Program-made: the position numbers and the translations under genes | Shown: positions 25,513 through 35,400 of the stretch, in pieces | Layout: each line of letters starts with the position of its first letter | Position numbering within the stretch: the first letter of the stretch is position 1 | NCBI GenBank assembly: GCA_002351925.1 | Contig: DEHM01000019.1 | Coordinates: forward strand, 18,205 to 82,204 | DNA: 64,000 nucleotides | Source: Bacteroidales bacterium UBA2800 | GTDB lineage: Bacteria; Bacteroidota; Bacteroidia; Bacteroidales; Paludibacteraceae | Reading direction: 5' to 3' | Notes under the pieces: generated by a model | The model's database searches: none | What the model saw: only the letters and a program-made list of their open reading frames with translations | What the model was told of the DNA's origin: nothing

Positions 25513-26525
25513 TGGACGTTCTCCTGGGAAAGACACTGGCTGAATTGCAAGACGTGGCGCTGAGCGTCGGATTGCAGCGTTTCGCGGGTAAGCAACTCGC
25601 CGAATGGCTCTACGTGCGCCGCGTCACCTCGTTCGATGAGATGACCAATATATCGCTCCGTGGACGCGAAGCGCTCAAGGCCCGTTATATTGTCGGTCGC
25701 CATGCGCCGGTCCGCGAAGCCGTCAGCCAGGATGGCACCCGCAAATACCTCTTTGCCGTCGGAGACCAGTTCATCGAATCGGTTTATATTCCTGAAGACG
25801 ATAGGGCTACGCTCTGCGTCTCTACCCAGGCGGGCTGTAAGATGGGTTGCCGGTTCTGCATGACCGGCACTCTCGGCTTCCACGGCCACCTCTCTGCCGC
25901 CGAGATTCTCAATCAACTGTTCTACTTTGACGACTTGACGAACGCGGTTTTTATGGGTGAAGGAGAGCCTATGGATAATATCGACAATGTCCTGCGGGCA
26001 CTGGAGATCATGACAGCCGACTACGGCTGCGCCTGGTCGCCAAAGCGTATCACCGTCTCTACGGTGGGCATCCCCGCCATGCAGCGTTTCCTCGACGAGA
26101 GTGAGTGCCATCTGGCGGTGTCGATGCACAATCCTTTTCCGGCCGAACGCAGTGCTATCATGCCGGCGGAGAAACTGCTGTCCATCACCGATGTCGTGGC
26201 CCTGCTCCGCCACTACGACTGGTCCCACCAGCGGCGCGTCAGCTTCGAGTATATCTGCTGGGCGGGACAAAACGATACGCCGCGTCATGCCAAAGAGCTG
26301 TTGCGGCTGCTGCGTGGACTCAACTGCCGTGTCAACCTTATCCGTTTCCACGAAGGCGTAGAGACTATAAAAAACGAACGCCGTTTTCCGGCGTCCGATG
26401 AGAAACAGATGACTTGGTTCCGCGACTACCTGACCGATAACGGACTCACTACCACTATCCGTCGTTCACGCGGAGAGGATATCCTGGCGGCCTGCGGCAT
26501 GCTTGTCAATGCCCTCAATGTCTAA
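25512..26525 (+). CDS. rlmN: 23S rRNA A2503 / tRNA A37 C2-methyltransferase RlmN
   Basis: 337 residues from ATG 25512. Radical-SAM enzyme; the cluster motif is CKMGCRFC, and the mechanism's C-terminal methyl-accepting cysteine is in LAACGMLVN. MGEGEPMDNIDNVL is the family SAM-binding segment. The start overlaps the mscS stop; the in-frame upstream codons to 25386 are inside mscS and rejected. Its 3' coding end carries a hairpin oriented as a terminator for the convergent LytTR gene (26368-26394). Confidence 0.95.
   Translation: MDVLLGKTLAELQDVALSVGLQRFAGKQLAEWLYVRRVTSFDEMTNISLRGREALKARYIVGRHAPVREAVSQDGTRKYLFAVGDQFIESVYIPEDDRATLCVSTQAGCKMGCRFCMTGTLGFHGHLSAAEILNQLFYFDDLTNAVFMGEGEPMDNIDNVLRALEIMTADYGCAWSPKRITVSTVGIPAMQRFLDESECHLAVSMHNPFPAERSAIMPAEKLLSITDVVALLRHYDWSHQRRVSFEYICWAGQNDTPRHAKELLRLLRGLNCRVNLIRFHEGVETIKNERRFPASDEKQMTWFRDYLTDNGLTTTIRRSRGEDILAACGMLVNALNV
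26368..26394 (-). terminator. Terminator for the LytTR gene, inside rlmN
   Basis: Six-base stem ACGCCG/CGGCGT (26378-26383 with 26389-26394), five-base loop, followed on the minus strand by T-rich sequence (plus ATAAAAAA at 26367-26374). Lies about 160 bases past the LytTR stop. Confidence 0.6.
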
Positions 26526-26552
26526 TCCTTCGTCCATTGTCCTTTGTCCTTT

Positions 26553-27350
26553 CTATAGCATTCTGCTCAACTGGTCGTAGTATTTCGGTGAAACCGGTAC
26601 GGGCTTCATGTTAGCCACATCCAGCTCGGCTTGTATCACTCCCTCTTTGTCTCTACGCAGCACTTTTACGTGACGCGGGTTGACGAAGTACGAGCGCTGA
26701 CAGCGCACGATACCGTGTTTCTGCATCAACTCTTCTATTCCTCTCATCGACTGACGCAGCACGTATTCCTTCACGATGCCGGCTTCCAGATAGTGGATGC
26801 TCACGTAGTTCTCTTGCGCGATGATATAGAGTAGCACCTCGCGCGCAATCACCAGTTTCAGTCTGCCGGTGTTGTCGGCAAAACGCACCAGGTCCGCATC
26901 GGCCAGCTCCTGCTCGTCCGGATGCGTCGTACATATCACAAAGTCGATGATCAGGTACGGGTAGGCTATCGTCGAGGCCACCAGCACCATACAGCGTCCC
27001 AGTGCAGGGAAATAGCCGAAATTGCCGTACAGCAAGGCCATATACAGCGCCATGAAGCAGGCACTCACAACCCACTCGGTGCCCGACCACAGTATATACT
27101 GCAACCACGACAGACTGCCGCCTTCTCTGCCCTGCAGCGTCATCGCTATTCGCGAGAGCGCCATCACACCCGCCATGATACTCGCCAGTATCAGCGTATT
27201 GATCACCGTACCGTTGATCGGCTCATCCAGAAAACGCAGCATCCATGCACTCTCGTAGAGCAGTATGAAGCATAGAAAGAATATCGGAATCACGATGATA
27301 TGTAGCATCATCGACGTTACAGATAGTACCGATGAGGGAATTTTAGTCAT
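26553..27350 (-). CDS. Membrane-bound LytTR transcription regulator
   Basis: 265 residues. The N-terminal half has four hydrophobic helices (about 12-35, 48-68, 85-110, 118-140). The C-terminal half is a LytTR DNA-binding domain: REVLLYIIAQENYVSIHY, VLRQSMRGIEELM, HGIVRCQRSYFVNPRHVKVLRRD. No receiver domain is present, so it is not a standard response regulator; signal input through the membrane part is inferred. A perfect nine-base inverted repeat lies just upstream (27378-27418) and may be its operator. The gene is convergent with rlmN, separated by 27 bases of TCCTTTGTCC words. Confidence 0.88.
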   Translation of the reverse strand: MTKIPSSVLSVTSMMLHIIVIPIFFLCFILLYESAWMLRFLDEPINGTVINTLILASIMAGVMALSRIAMTLQGREGGSLSWLQYILWSGTEWVVSACFMALYMALLYGNFGYFPALGRCMVLVASTIAYPYLIIDFVICTTHPDEQELADADLVRFADNTGRLKLVIAREVLLYIIAQENYVSIHYLEAGIVKEYVLRQSMRGIEELMQKHGIVRCQRSYFVNPRHVKVLRRDKEGVIQAELDVANMKPVPVSPKYYDQLSRML

Positions 27351-27377
27351 ATTCTTGTCACTTTTTATGGTGTGACG

Positions 27378-27418
27378 AAATTAGTTTATTCGATTTTTAG
27401 TCACTATATAACTAATTT
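27378..27418. promoter_or_regulatory. Inverted repeat upstream of the LytTR gene
   Basis: AAATTAGTT (27378-27386) and AACTAATTT (27410-27418) form a perfect nine-base inverted repeat with a 23-base spacer, accompanied by repeated TAGTCA. A possible operator for the adjacent LytTR regulator; no experimental link. Confidence 0.35.
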
Positions 27419-27472
27419 AGTCATCAAATCACGTATTTTAATCATTATTTCTTTTCTGCTCGTCACAAATAG

Positions 27473-27503
27473 TTGTGTGGGGCGAAAAAATGTAGTACTT
27501 TTG
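27473..27503 (+). promoter_or_regulatory. Promoter of the 162-residue unknown gene
   Basis: TTG (27473-27475), 20 bases ending GTAG, TACTTTTG (27496-27503). It fixes the start of the downstream gene at ATG 27534, leader about 25 bases. Confidence 0.8.
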
Positions 27504-27533
27504 CATCGTCAAACAAATAAATCCTATACAGCT

Positions 27534-28022
27534 ATGGACAAAACAATTATTATTCAGCCTGAGAGCGGTTTGCAGTACGACTGGAAAGCAATTGCCGCAA
27601 ATCCGAGTGCATTACACGAGCCTAAGATGGACCTTGTTGCCTACAAGGCACTTTATATAAATAAGATCGCGCAAGCACGCGCATGTAGTCAAGAGCCCGT
27701 CTTGATGAGCCTGCCTATTATCGACGAGAACCGTTACTTTGCTTCTATCACTCGCGGTATGTCTATGCAGGAGCGCAAGAACGTCCTCTACTGGCTGGGC
27801 GGTACTACCGAGCGTCTGCGCAATATCCATGCTTTGTACAACTTGGCTCTGTTCCGTCTGGCGGCGCAACACTGTGTTCACATTGTTGATGTCACCAGTC
27901 CGATGTTGGCCAGTCTCCGTTACGACACGCTCCTCGAGCAGGACGGAGTTACGCTTTCGTCGGCAGGCAATGCTCTCGTGGAGCGCGAACTGACAAAGGT
28001 TCGCGCCCACGAGTCGGCTTAA
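27534..28022 (+). CDS. Hypothetical protein, 162 residues
   Basis: I do not recognise this family. It is cytosolic by appearance (no signal peptide or membrane helix). It opens MDKTIIIQPESGLQYDWKA, has a central segment rich in Arg (MSMQERKNVLYWLGGTTERL) and a C-terminal part with CVHIVDVTSPML. It is probably a mixed alpha/beta fold. The open frame reaches back to 27372 but those codons precede the promoter at 27473-27503, so I start at ATG 27534. It is a single-gene unit: its stop overlaps the yidC stop by four bases and its terminator appears to lie within yidC (28094-28129). Confidence 0.65.
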   Translation: MDKTIIIQPESGLQYDWKAIAANPSALHEPKMDLVAYKALYINKIAQARACSQEPVLMSLPIIDENRYFASITRGMSMQERKNVLYWLGGTTERLRNIHALYNLALFRLAAQHCVHIVDVTSPMLASLRYDTLLEQDGVTLSSAGNALVERELTKVRAHESA

Positions 28023-29923
28023 CGCCTACTTGCCTTGGCTTGCTCGCGGGCCAGACGTTGCTGCTCGCGCTGCATCTTTTCCAAGCGCTCCATAAAGCCG
28101 GACTTAGGTTTCCCGGCTTTTTTCTTTTTGTTCTCCTCAATCTCCTTGAGCATCTTCGCGTCGTCCAACGACCAGCGGAAGATCATCGTCTGCACAATGG
28201 TGATGAAGAGCGATACCAGGTAGTAGTAGCTCAGACCGGCTGCATAGTCGTTGAAGATGAAGAGGAACATGAACGGCATAGCGTACATCATGTATTTCAT
28301 GAACTTCATGTTCGGGTCCGTCGCTTGCGACTGCATTGTGATATAGGTATAGACGATGTTGACGATGGTCATCAGGAGGCAGAACAAACTCAGGTGGTCA
28401 CCCAGCAGCGGGATGTTGAAGTTCCAGTGGAACACAGCGTCGTAGGTCGAGAGGTCAGGTGCCCAGAGTAGCGACTTACCACGCAGCTCGATAGCCGTCG
28501 GCAGGAACCAGAACATAGCCATCAGCACCGGGAATTGGAACAGCATCGGCAGACAGCCGCTCATCGGGTTGACGCCGGCCTGCTGGTAGAGTTGCATCGT
28601 AGCCTGCTGGCGCTCCTGCATCTTCTCCGCCGGATACTGCGCATTGATAGCCTCTATCTGCGGACGCAGCACACGCATCTTCGCGCTCGACTTATAGCTG
28701 ACGAACACAAACGGCAGAATGATTAGTTTGATGACGAGTGTCATCAAGAGGATCACGATACCGATATGCAGTCCCCAACCGGTGAACAGGTCGAACATCG
28801 GGATGACGAGCGCCGTATTGATCCAGCTCACTATCTTCCAGCCCAGCGGCACCAATTTGTTCAGACGCAGACGGTCCTCTTTGGCCACGCCCTCGTCGTA
28901 CGCCTTGAGCGTGTGGTAGTGGTTCGGGCCCAGGAAAAAACGCATGCCTACCGGTGTCTTGCCGCTCAGGTCGAAGGGAACCGTCGTCTGGGTGGTATAT
29001 TGCTTGATATAGCCCGAGTATTTGCCTTGCAGGTTGGAGTGGAACTCCGATGAAGAGAACGCATCGTCGGCAATGAGGACGGTGGAGAAGAACTGGTCCT
29101 TATAGGCTATCCAGCGCACGCGCGCAGACTCTTTCTCCGCGTCGTCTTTCGACTCACTCAGTTTCTCTATGTCGCCGCCCACCAGCATGTACTGCAACTG
29201 TGCGTAGCGCTCCTCGAACTTACGTCCCTGCTCTTGTTGCGGGATCAGCTGTTGCCAGCGCATCTCCATCGAGTTGACGTTCTGTGCCAACTCGGTCTGC
29301 ATGTTGTGGGGCACCAGACTCAGGTGCACCATGTAGTTGTCCGACAGGTCGTATATCCAGTCCATATACGCATCCGGCGAAGCGGTCTGCAGACGCAGGA
29401 TAGCGCGGCCGGGCACGTCTGTCTCCACGGGAGTGAAATACAGATTCGAGGTCTGCAGGATACGGTTGTTGGCGGTGATCAGGGTGAAGGCCATCTCCGA
29501 CTCCTCACCGCGGAAGAGCGTCAGCGGGTTGACGCTGTCGCCGGCAGCATGGTAGCCGAGCAGCTCGGCGCGCTGTATCATCGCGCCGTGCGTCGAGAGG
29601 GTCAGACGCAGATGTGCGTTCTCCAGTGTTACCAGTTGTTCCTCGCCCTGTGCGGCCGGCGCAAAACTGCCGTAGGCAGCCTGCAGACGAGCCTGCACTT
29701 CTTCGTCAGAGACTTGTTCCGTAGCTTGTTGGGGCGCAGCGGCTACCAACTGCAGCGAATCGCTCAGGCGTTGTGCCTCGGCCTCTGCCATACGCAGGGC
29801 CATGATGGAGTCTTGTTGCTGCTGACGACGCGCCAGTTCTTCTTTCGAAGGACGGTTCAGCATCGTAAAGCCCACAATAATTGCGGCTATCAAGAGAAAG
29901 CCGATCCAAGTGTTTTTATCCAT
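28019..29923 (-). CDS. yidC: Membrane protein insertase YidC
   Basis: 634 residues. It inserts and folds inner-membrane proteins, alone or with Sec. One N-terminal helix (about 5-22), a large periplasmic beta-sandwich (about 60-350), then the five-helix insertase core with VIKLIILPFVFVSYKSSAKM and PMSGCLPMLFQFPVLMAMFW, and a lysine/arginine-rich C-terminus (KKKKAGKPKSGFMERLEKM). It is one base from the upstream Q-rich barrel gene. The 3' coding end holds a hairpin facing the convergent gene. Confidence 0.97.
   Translation of the reverse strand: MDKNTWIGFLLIAAIIVGFTMLNRPSKEELARRQQQQDSIMALRMAEAEAQRLSDSLQLVAAAPQQATEQVSDEEVQARLQAAYGSFAPAAQGEEQLVTLENAHLRLTLSTHGAMIQRAELLGYHAAGDSVNPLTLFRGEESEMAFTLITANNRILQTSNLYFTPVETDVPGRAILRLQTASPDAYMDWIYDLSDNYMVHLSLVPHNMQTELAQNVNSMEMRWQQLIPQQEQGRKFEERYAQLQYMLVGGDIEKLSESKDDAEKESARVRWIAYKDQFFSTVLIADDAFSSSEFHSNLQGKYSGYIKQYTTQTTVPFDLSGKTPVGMRFFLGPNHYHTLKAYDEGVAKEDRLRLNKLVPLGWKIVSWINTALVIPMFDLFTGWGLHIGIVILLMTLVIKLIILPFVFVSYKSSAKMRVLRPQIEAINAQYPAEKMQERQQATMQLYQQAGVNPMSGCLPMLFQFPVLMAMFWFLPTAIELRGKSLLWAPDLSTYDAVFHWNFNIPLLGDHLSLFCLLMTIVNIVYTYITMQSQATDPNMKFMKYMMYAMPFMFLFIFNDYAAGLSYYYLVSLFITIVQTMIFRWSLDDAKMLKEIEENKKKKAGKPKSGFMERLEKMQREQQRLAREQAKASRR
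28094..28129 (+). terminator. Terminator for the unknown gene, inside yidC
   Basis: Perfect eight-base stem AAAGCCGG/CCGGCTTT (28094-28101 with 28113-28120), 11-base loop, then TTTCTTTTTG. It is about 70 bases past the stop of the plus-strand gene and entirely within yidC codons for its Lys-rich tail. Confidence 0.7.
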
Positions 29924-29924
29924 T

Positions 29925-30872
29925 CTATTGTGTGTTTGATTCTTTTTTCTTCTTCGTCATGTGTCCGAACAGCAGTCCGATGTACAGCCGCGGTCCGGAG
30001 GGGGTGATAAAATTGCTCCAGTTGACATCTTTGGCAATGCCGTTGGCGGTGCCGAACTGCAGCATATAGTCGATACGTATTAGTAATGCCATGCTCTTGC
30101 TCTTACCCAGCAGTATCTCCAGTCCTGCATAAGGGTCGAGCAGAAAATACGGGGTGCTGGTGTACGAAGCGTTGTACACCGTGCTGTCCGGCGTGGTCAC
30201 TATCTGTGCTTTCTCCGGCACAAACAGACGTTTGATGGTACCACCGCCTACGGTCATACCTATCAGCGGACGCACCTTACCCCAGGTGGTGTAGAAGTCG
30301 CAGTGTGCGCCTCCCCATATGTTGCGCAGGTTCGAACCGGTGCGCATCAGCGGCATCGTGCTGATGTTGGTCTCTACACCCAGGTGGATATGATCCAGAA
30401 AATGTACGCGGAACATAGCGCCTATACCCATACACACACCCGAACGCGGCAACCCTTTCACGTAGTCCTCGCTGCCCAGCCCGTTGTTGCTGAAGAGCTT
30501 GTCGGGCGAGTCGGAAAAGAGGTAGCCGCCGTGTATCGTCAGTCCGCTCGAGAAGCCGGTGAAGATCTCTGCGGCCGACTTCTTCTGCTTCTTCTTCTCC
30601 GGCTCAGCTTGTTGCTCGGCCTGTTGAGGCTGCTGTTGCTGCTCCTGATAGACGTACTGCTGTTGCGGCTGCTGTTGCTGTTGTTGCGGATAGACGTATT
30701 CCTGCTGTTGTTGCGGATAGACGTACTCCTGTGTAGGCTGCGTCGCGGGCGCAGTCTGCGTGGGCTGTTCCGGCGTATAGCCGTAGTCCGACGACGACAC
30801 CTGCTCCTCCTGGGCGCTGAGCCACAGGGGGAACAGGGTCATCATCAGTATAATGAGAATCTCTCGACGCAT
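29925..30872 (-). CDS. Outer-membrane barrel protein with Gln/Tyr-rich repeat segment
   Basis: 315 residues. Signal peptide (MRREILIILMMTLFPLWLSAQ), then a disordered region (about 25-100) of tandem YVYPQQQQ-type repeats and a Lys-rich patch, then a barrel-like C-terminal domain with repeated aromatic strands (SGLTIHGGYLF, LGVETNISTMPLM, PRLYIGLLFGHM). It is one base upstream of yidC and four bases after deoD. The function is unknown. The repeat segment is CAG-rich and could change in copy number. Confidence 0.7.
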   Translation of the reverse strand: MRREILIILMMTLFPLWLSAQEEQVSSSDYGYTPEQPTQTAPATQPTQEYVYPQQQQEYVYPQQQQQQPQQQYVYQEQQQQPQQAEQQAEPEKKKQKKSAAEIFTGFSSGLTIHGGYLFSDSPDKLFSNNGLGSEDYVKGLPRSGVCMGIGAMFRVHFLDHIHLGVETNISTMPLMRTGSNLRNIWGGAHCDFYTTWGKVRPLIGMTVGGGTIKRLFVPEKAQIVTTPDSTVYNASYTSTPYFLLDPYAGLEILLGKSKSMALLIRIDYMLQFGTANGIAKDVNWSNFITPSGPRLYIGLLFGHMTKKKKESNTQ

Positions 30873-30875
30873 CGT

Positions 30876-31589
30876 TTAGATAATGTCGAATGCTACGTCC
30901 ATCATATTGGTGAACGAGGTCTGACGCTCTTGAGCCGACATAGCCTCACCGGTCACGATGTTGTCCGACATGGTGATCATCACCAGTGCCTTCTTGCCGG
31001 CACGGGCTGCGTTCATATACAGTGCAGGAGCTTCCATCTCGACGCACAGCACACCCATGTTGATCCATTTGTCGTTGTGGGCGTTCTCGGTGTAGAACGA
31101 GTCGGACGAGAAGACGTTACCTACGCGGTAGCGGTAGCCGAAGCGCTCTGCGCTCTCTGCAGCCTTGCGGCAGAGGTCGAAGTCGGCGATGCATGCGTAC
31201 GTACCCGGCAACTCATACTGTACACCGTAGTTGCTGTTGTGGCATGCGCCTTGTGCCAGCACGATGTCTCCCAGGTGCAGGTCTTTGTGCAGCGAACCGG
31301 CCGAGCCTACGCGGATGATGGTGTCTACATCGTAGAAGTTGAACAACTCGTACGAATAGATACCAATCGACGGAATACCCATTCCGTGACCCATCACCGT
31401 CAGACGCTTACCTTTGTAGTCGCCCGTGAAAGCCAACATACTGCGCACGTTGTTCACCTGTACGGCGTTCTCCAGATAACGCTCTGCCATTAACTTGGCA
31501 CGCAACGGATCGCCTGCCATGATCACCGATTTTGCAATTTCTCCATACTGCGCACCAATGTGCGGGGTAGGACATTGATTTTTTGCCAT
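30876..31589 (-). CDS. deoD: Purine nucleoside phosphorylase, DeoD type
   Basis: 237 residues. Hexameric enzyme cleaving purine nucleosides with phosphate to base and ribose 1-phosphate. Motifs match the family: TPHIGAQYGEIAKSVIMAGDPLRAK (phosphate-binding GDPLRAK), GHGMGIPSIGIYSYEL, RVGSAGSLHKD, and VEMEAPALY with the ribose-binding Met-Glu, plus SDNIVTGEAM with the catalytic Asp. The upstream gap (31590-31667) holds AAACTCT repeats and no consensus promoter. Confidence 0.96.
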   Translation of the reverse strand: MAKNQCPTPHIGAQYGEIAKSVIMAGDPLRAKLMAERYLENAVQVNNVRSMLAFTGDYKGKRLTVMGHGMGIPSIGIYSYELFNFYDVDTIIRVGSAGSLHKDLHLGDIVLAQGACHNSNYGVQYELPGTYACIADFDLCRKAAESAERFGYRYRVGNVFSSDSFYTENAHNDKWINMGVLCVEMEAPALYMNAARAGKKALVMITMSDNIVTGEAMSAQERQTSFTNMMDVAFDII

Positions 31590-31644
31590 AATTGTTTGTG
31601 TTTTTTGTTAAAAAGGTTAATAATATAATATGTTGTCTTTAAAC

Positions 31645-31667
31645 TCTAAACTCTAAACTCTAAACTC
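31645..31667. repeat. 'AAACTCT' word array
   Basis: Four to five tandem copies of a seven-base unit (T)AAACTCT between kdsB and deoD, ending at the kdsB stop codon. Confidence 0.8.
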
Positions 31668-32417
31668 TCACCCGTTAATCTTATACCACTCAATCGCCCG
31701 TGCCAGATCTTCCGGTGTGTCGATGCCTATGGTCTCCTGGTCGGTCACGCCTACGCGGATGCGGTAGCCGTTCTCCAGCCAGCGCAGCTGCTCCAGCCGT
31801 TCTTCTATCTCCAACTTGCTCTGCGGCAACCGGGTGATCTCGGCCAGCACGTCTGCCCGGTAGGCATAGATACCTACGTGGCGGTAGTGGCTGCCGTCGG
31901 CGCAGGCTATCACCTTACGCGAGAACATCTTCGCCTCGCCTGTCCGCTTGTCCCATTCCACTTTCGGTGTGTTGGGGTTCTCCAGTGCCTCCTGGCTGTC
32001 TTGGTCGGTGTACGGCCTTACGAGGGTGGCTATCTGTGTGTCCGGCTGGTCGAAGCACTTCATCAGCGCCTCTATCTGCTCCGGTTGTACGAAGGGTTCG
32101 TCGCCCTGTATGTTGATCACCACGGTGTCGGTGTCGTTCTGCGCCCGCCAGGTCGGCGTCGTGATGGCGTAGTAGGCCTCCAGACAGCGCTCGGTGCCGC
32201 ACTTATGGTCGGGGCGCGTCATCACCACCTTACCGCCAAACGACTCCACGGCGTCGTATATACGCTCGTCGTCGGTAGCCACTACCACGGTGTCCAGCGC
32301 TTTGCTGGCTTGCTCGTACACACGGTGCACCACCGTCTTGTGGCACAACTCCGCCAACGGTTTACCCGGGAAACGGGTGGACGCATAGCGCGCCGGTATG
32401 ATTCCTATATATTTCAT
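31668..32417 (-). CDS. kdsB: CMP-KDO synthetase
   Basis: 249 residues. It activates KDO with CTP for lipopolysaccharide inner core. The opening IGIIPARYASTRFPGKPLAEL is the nucleotide-binding signature; NIQGDEPFV carries the metal aspartate; HVGIYAYR and LPQSKLEIEERLEQLRWLENG are family-specific. It overlaps mfd by four bases (32414-32417) and so is probably translated from the mfd message. Its presence shows that the cell makes an outer membrane with KDO. Confidence 0.97.
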   Translation of the reverse strand: MKYIGIIPARYASTRFPGKPLAELCHKTVVHRVYEQASKALDTVVVATDDERIYDAVESFGGKVVMTRPDHKCGTERCLEAYYAITTPTWRAQNDTDTVVINIQGDEPFVQPEQIEALMKCFDQPDTQIATLVRPYTDQDSQEALENPNTPKVEWDKRTGEAKMFSRKVIACADGSHYRHVGIYAYRADVLAEITRLPQSKLEIEERLEQLRWLENGYRIRVGVTDQETIGIDTPEDLARAIEWYKING

Positions 32418-35400
32418 ATCTCGTTTCTCTCGATCTTCGAGAGCAATGTCGTTGCTCCTGCTATTGTCTTTACGTTTTGTATCGACGCATAGCGTCGTCC
32501 GGTCTTCTGACCCTTCTTGTCACGCTCTTCCACCAGCATACAACGTTCCGGTCGGTTCACGGCGTATTGCACAATCTTGCCAAACGCTTCCGACTGCCAG
32601 TAGGCATCTTTCTTCTGCACAAAATAGATGGTCATGCGCTCGCCTTTCAGCAGTATCTTCTCTATGCCCAGCCGGCAGCAGAGCCAACGGAGCGGCACTA
32701 CGCTCAGCAGTTCTTCGGCAGGCTCGGGTAGCACTCCAAAACGGTCGATCAGTTTCTTGCGGAAGTCCAGCAGTTGGTCGTCGCTCCGCAGGCTGTCCAG
32801 TTCGCGATACAACGTCACACGCTCGCTGATGTTCTCTATGTAGTCGCTCGGGAAGCACACCGGCAAGTCGGTCTCCAGCTGACAGTCCTGGCACCATAAT
32901 GGAGCCTCTCCCCATCCCTCCCCTGAAGGGAAGGGAGTTGCGGATTGAGCCCCTCCTTCCAGGGAGGGGTTGGGGTAGGCCTCTTCCTCCTTCAGCTCCT
33001 CCACGGCCTCGTTCAGTATCCGCTGATAGGTCTCGTAGCCCAGGTCGGCAATAAAGCCCGACTGTTCTGCGCCCAGCATGTTGCCTGCGCCGCGGATGTC
33101 CAGGTCCTGCATCGCCAGGTTGAAGCCTGCGCCCAGTTCGGCAAACGTGCTCAGCGCTTCCAGTCGGCGGCGGGCATCTTCGGTCAGCAGCTCTTTGTCG
33201 GGTGCGATCAGGTAGCAGTAGGCTTTGCGGTTGCTGCGGCCTACGCGTCCGCGCAGTTGGTGCAGGTCGGCCAGTCCGTACTGTTGCGCCGAGAAGATCA
33301 GGATGGTGTTCACGTTCGGTATGTCCACACCCGACTCGATGATAGTCGTCGAGATGAGGATGTCGTAGTCGTAGTTGATAAACGCCTCCAGCCGTTGCTC
33401 CATCTCGTCGGCGGGCAACTGACCGTGGGCTATCACGATACGCGCTTCCGGGCAGAGCCGTCGGATACGGTGCTCTATACGCGGCAACATCTCGATGCGG
33501 TTGTTCACTACGAACACCTGTCCGTTGCGGCCCATCTCCTGTTCTATCGCCTCGCGGATGATGTCCTCGTCGTCCAGTGTGATCAGTTCGGTCTGTACCG
33601 GATAACGGTTCTGGGGCGGGGTAGTCATCACGCTCAGGTCGCGTGCGCCCAGCAGCGAGAACTGCAAGGTCCTCGGTATAGGCGTCGCGGTAAGGGTCAG
33701 TACATCAATGTTCGCACGCATACTCTTCAGTTTCTCCTTTACGGCCACACCGAATTTCTGCTCTTCGTCAATGATCAGCAAGCCCAAGTCGTGCCATTTC
33801 ACACTCTTGCCCACGATCTTGTGGGTACCGATCAGTATGTCTATCTTGCCGGCTTCCAGTTCGGCCAGCAGTTGTTTGGTCTCTTTGGCGCTCTTCAGTC
33901 GGCTCAGATATTCTATCCTCACCGGCATGTTGGCCATCCTTTCGCGGAAGGTGTTGTAGTGCTGCAGGGCCAGCACGGTCGTCGGCACCAGCACCGCCAC
34001 CTGTTTGCCGTCGGTGGCCACTTTGAAGGCAGCACGCATCGCTACCTCGGTCTTGCCGAAGCCTACGTCGCCGCAGACGAGTCGGTCCATCGGCATCGGA
34101 CTCTCCAGGTCTCGCTTCACGTCGGCCGTCGCCTTGGCCTGATCGGGCGTGTCTTCGTAGAGGAACGAGGCCTCCAGTTCATGCTGCATATAGCCGTCCG
34201 GACTGTAGGCAAACCCTTTCTGCTGCTTGCGCGTGGCGTACAGGCGTATCAGGTCGCGCGCGATGTCCTTCACCTTGTCTTTCGTCCGCTCTTTCAGTCG
34301 TTCCCATGCACCGCTGCCCAGCCGCGCTATCGTCGGCTCCGAGCCCTCACGCCCTTTGTATTTGCTGATGCGGTGGAGGTTGTGGATGCTCACAAACACA
34401 TTCGCCCCGTCGCGGTAGTTTAGTTTGATCATCTCCTGCGGCTTGCCGTTCACCGGCGTCGTCACCAGTCCGCCAAAACGGGCTATACCGTGGTCACTAT
34501 GCACCACGTAGTCGCCTATCTGCAGCTGATTGATCTCCTTCAGCGTGATGATCGCCTTGCCGCGTCGTGCGTTCTCACTGGCCATCGTCACGCGGTGGTA
34601 ACGCTCAAAGATCTGGTGGTCGGTGTAGCAGCAAATCTTCAGCCCCCTGTCCACAAACCCCTCATGCAACGTCGCGTTGATGCCTTGGAACCAAACTCCC
34701 TTCCCTTTACGGGTGAAGAGCTCTGCTCGATCGGACTGCCGATGGCCGTCCGTAGAACATTGCTGGGGGTAGGCTTCCATAATCGCCTTCAGGCGATCGA
34801 GCTGCTTCTGCTGTTCGGCCAGTATATACACCTTGTAGCCCTCTTCTATATGCCGTCTCAGGTCGTCGGTCAGCAGGTCGAACTGCTTGTGGAACACCGG
34901 TTGCGGACTCGTCTCAAAACTGATCTTATTGTGCTCCGCAAACGTACTCTTCTCGTTCAGCTCAATGGTCTTCCTCTTTCCTGGGTCTCCTAGGCTCCCT
35001 AGGACTCCTAGGCCGTCTAGTTTGAATCGAACGATAGAGAAATCGTTCGACACCCACACCGTCTCCTCGCTCAGATAGTCCACTATAGTTTGTCCTACAG
35101 GCGAAGCCGGTCCTGGTCGGACCTGGTTAGCGGTCTTACAGTCGCTCTGCGACGGTCCTACAGCCGAAGGCGGTCCGACAAGGTCGGCCTTCTCGACCTT
35201 GTTCTTCGACAATTGGTCTTCTATATCAAACTCCCTGATCGAGTCTATCTCGTCGCCGAAGAAATCCAGTCGGTAGGGGGCGTCGTGGCTGTAGCTGTAG
35301 ATGTCTACTATGCCTCCGCGTATGGCGTATTGCCCGGGCGAGTACACGAAGTCCACCCGCTCAAAGCCCAGGTCCGCGAGTTGCTGACCCAGCGTGGTCT

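Noticed and set aside
27372..27533. Hydrophobic N-terminal extension of the 162-residue gene resembling a lipoprotein signal
   Set aside because: The promoter at 27473-27503 is inside it, so those codons cannot be at the 5' end of the main message.
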